DNA from: UBA6168 sp041392505 | GTDB taxonomy: Bacteria > Bacteroidota > Bacteroidia > Chitinophagales > Saprospiraceae | Direction of reading: 5' to 3' | Length of the DNA stretch: 64,000 nucleotides | Assembly: GCA_041392505.1 (NCBI GenBank) | Contig: JAWKLX010000012.1 | Coordinates: 127,531-191,530 of the forward strand | In this document: piece after piece, positions 63,839-64,000 of the stretch | How positions within the stretch are numbered: position 1 is the stretch's first letter | How the letters are laid out: every line of letters begins with the position of its first letter | Translations under genes and position numbers: made by a program | Notes under the pieces: generated by a model | The model's input: the letters and a program-made list of their open reading frames with translations, nothing else | Told to the model about the DNA's origin: nothing | Database searches by the model: none

Positions 63839-64000
63839 ATGACTGGATTAGCAATTACATTTTGGGTGGCCCTGTTCGTGGTGTTTTATGCCTACCTCGG
63901 TTATGGGATTTTACTATTTATCCTAATCCAAATAAAACGCCTTTTTTTCGGTAAACCTAAAATGGATTTCGCACCAACTTTTGAACCGAATGTAACATTT
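63839..64000 (+). CDS. Membrane glycosyltransferase (family 2-like), N-terminal part, runs off the window
   Basis: From the ATG at 63839 the frame is open to the window end (54 codons). MTGLAITFWVALFVVFYAYLGYGILLFILIQI is the TM anchor with the F..FY.Y.GYG pattern that opens many GT2 (cellulose synthase-like or dolichyl-type) transferases in Bacteroidota, and the next residues (KPKMDFAPTFEPNVTF) lead up to the catalytic domain. The substrate cannot be told. Identification rests on the N-terminal pattern only. Confidence 0.55.
   Translation, partial: MTGLAITFWVALFVVFYAYLGYGILLFILIQIKRLFFGKPKMDFAPTFEPNVTF

Noticed and set aside
1..64000. CRISPR arrays, tRNA or rRNA genes, complete insertion sequences
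   Set aside because: No regularly spaced repeats, cloverleaf-like segments, rRNA-like sequence or transposase frames were seen.

Overview
The window is Bacteroidota chromosome, most likely a Saprospiraceae-type organism. Four secreted proteins carry type IX secretion C-termini (two type A, two gliding-motility/CHU_C type B). Several upstream regions carry the Bacteroidota promoter pattern TTG-N17-21-TAnnTTTG. Lipoproteins and outer-membrane proteins are numerous, base composition is AT-rich, and gene order resembles aerobic, polymer-degrading members of that family. There is no rRNA, tRNA, CRISPR array, prophage or complete insertion sequence.

Layout. 0-5 kb: tail of a UbiD-type decarboxylase, a secreted papain-like protease, then surE - small membrane protein - lpxB facing a flavin-reductase-like gene. 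5-8 kb: fumarylacetoacetase and homogentisate dioxygenase (tyrosine/homogentisate catabolism), with a MITE-like element after the first and an 18-bp inverted repeat between them. 8-12 kb: a T9SS-exported M43 metalloprotease, a small 4-TM protein and an M1 aminopeptidase. 12-16.6 kb: Hsp20, thioredoxin, a LytS/LytR-like two-component pair with a lipoprotein, and a beta-barrel protein. 16.8-20.7 kb: an unusual double-AAA+ (CbbX-like) ATPase with a duplicated N-terminal domain, then an NlpC/P60 lipoprotein. 20.7-27 kb: rfbD, rfbC, der, era, a membrane protein and glgB, all on the minus strand. 27-32 kb: trxB, a YfiT/DinB protein, a NUDIX hydrolase and a clan GH-A-like glycosidase. 32-38 kb: a GC-rich palindromic repeat, RNase R, gamma-glutamyltransferase and a badly broken purB. 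38-43.5 kb: a tripartite RND efflux operon (adaptor, pump, TolC). 43.6-53.8 kb: a DUF4412-like protein, a DEDDh exonuclease, a cysteine-repeat T9SS protein, a 1,506-residue beta-rich protein, prmA, a DinB-like protein and a coiled-coil protein. 54-61 kb: a seven-repeat T9SS protein and a large T9SS subtilisin. 61-64 kb: type II NADH dehydrogenase, YceI, MarR and the start of a glycosyltransferase.

A recurrent feature is frame breakage. At least seven conserved genes (flavin reductase, histidine kinase, glycosidase, ggt, purB, RND pump, DUF4412 protein) are interrupted by small indels, most of them at short homopolymers and most explained by one missing base. Their protein sequences resume perfectly in the next frame, so I annotate them over their full span. 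The pattern points to consensus error for most, while purB is damaged enough that real decay must also be considered.

The best candidates for undescribed biology are the double-AAA+ ATPase with twin N-terminal beta domains, the giant secreted beta-rich protein, the cysteine-repeat T9SS protein, the three intergenic repeat structures (MITE-like element, 18-bp inverted repeat, 36-bp perfect palindrome), and a near-perfect palindrome upstream of yceI that looks like the operator of the neighbouring MarR gene.
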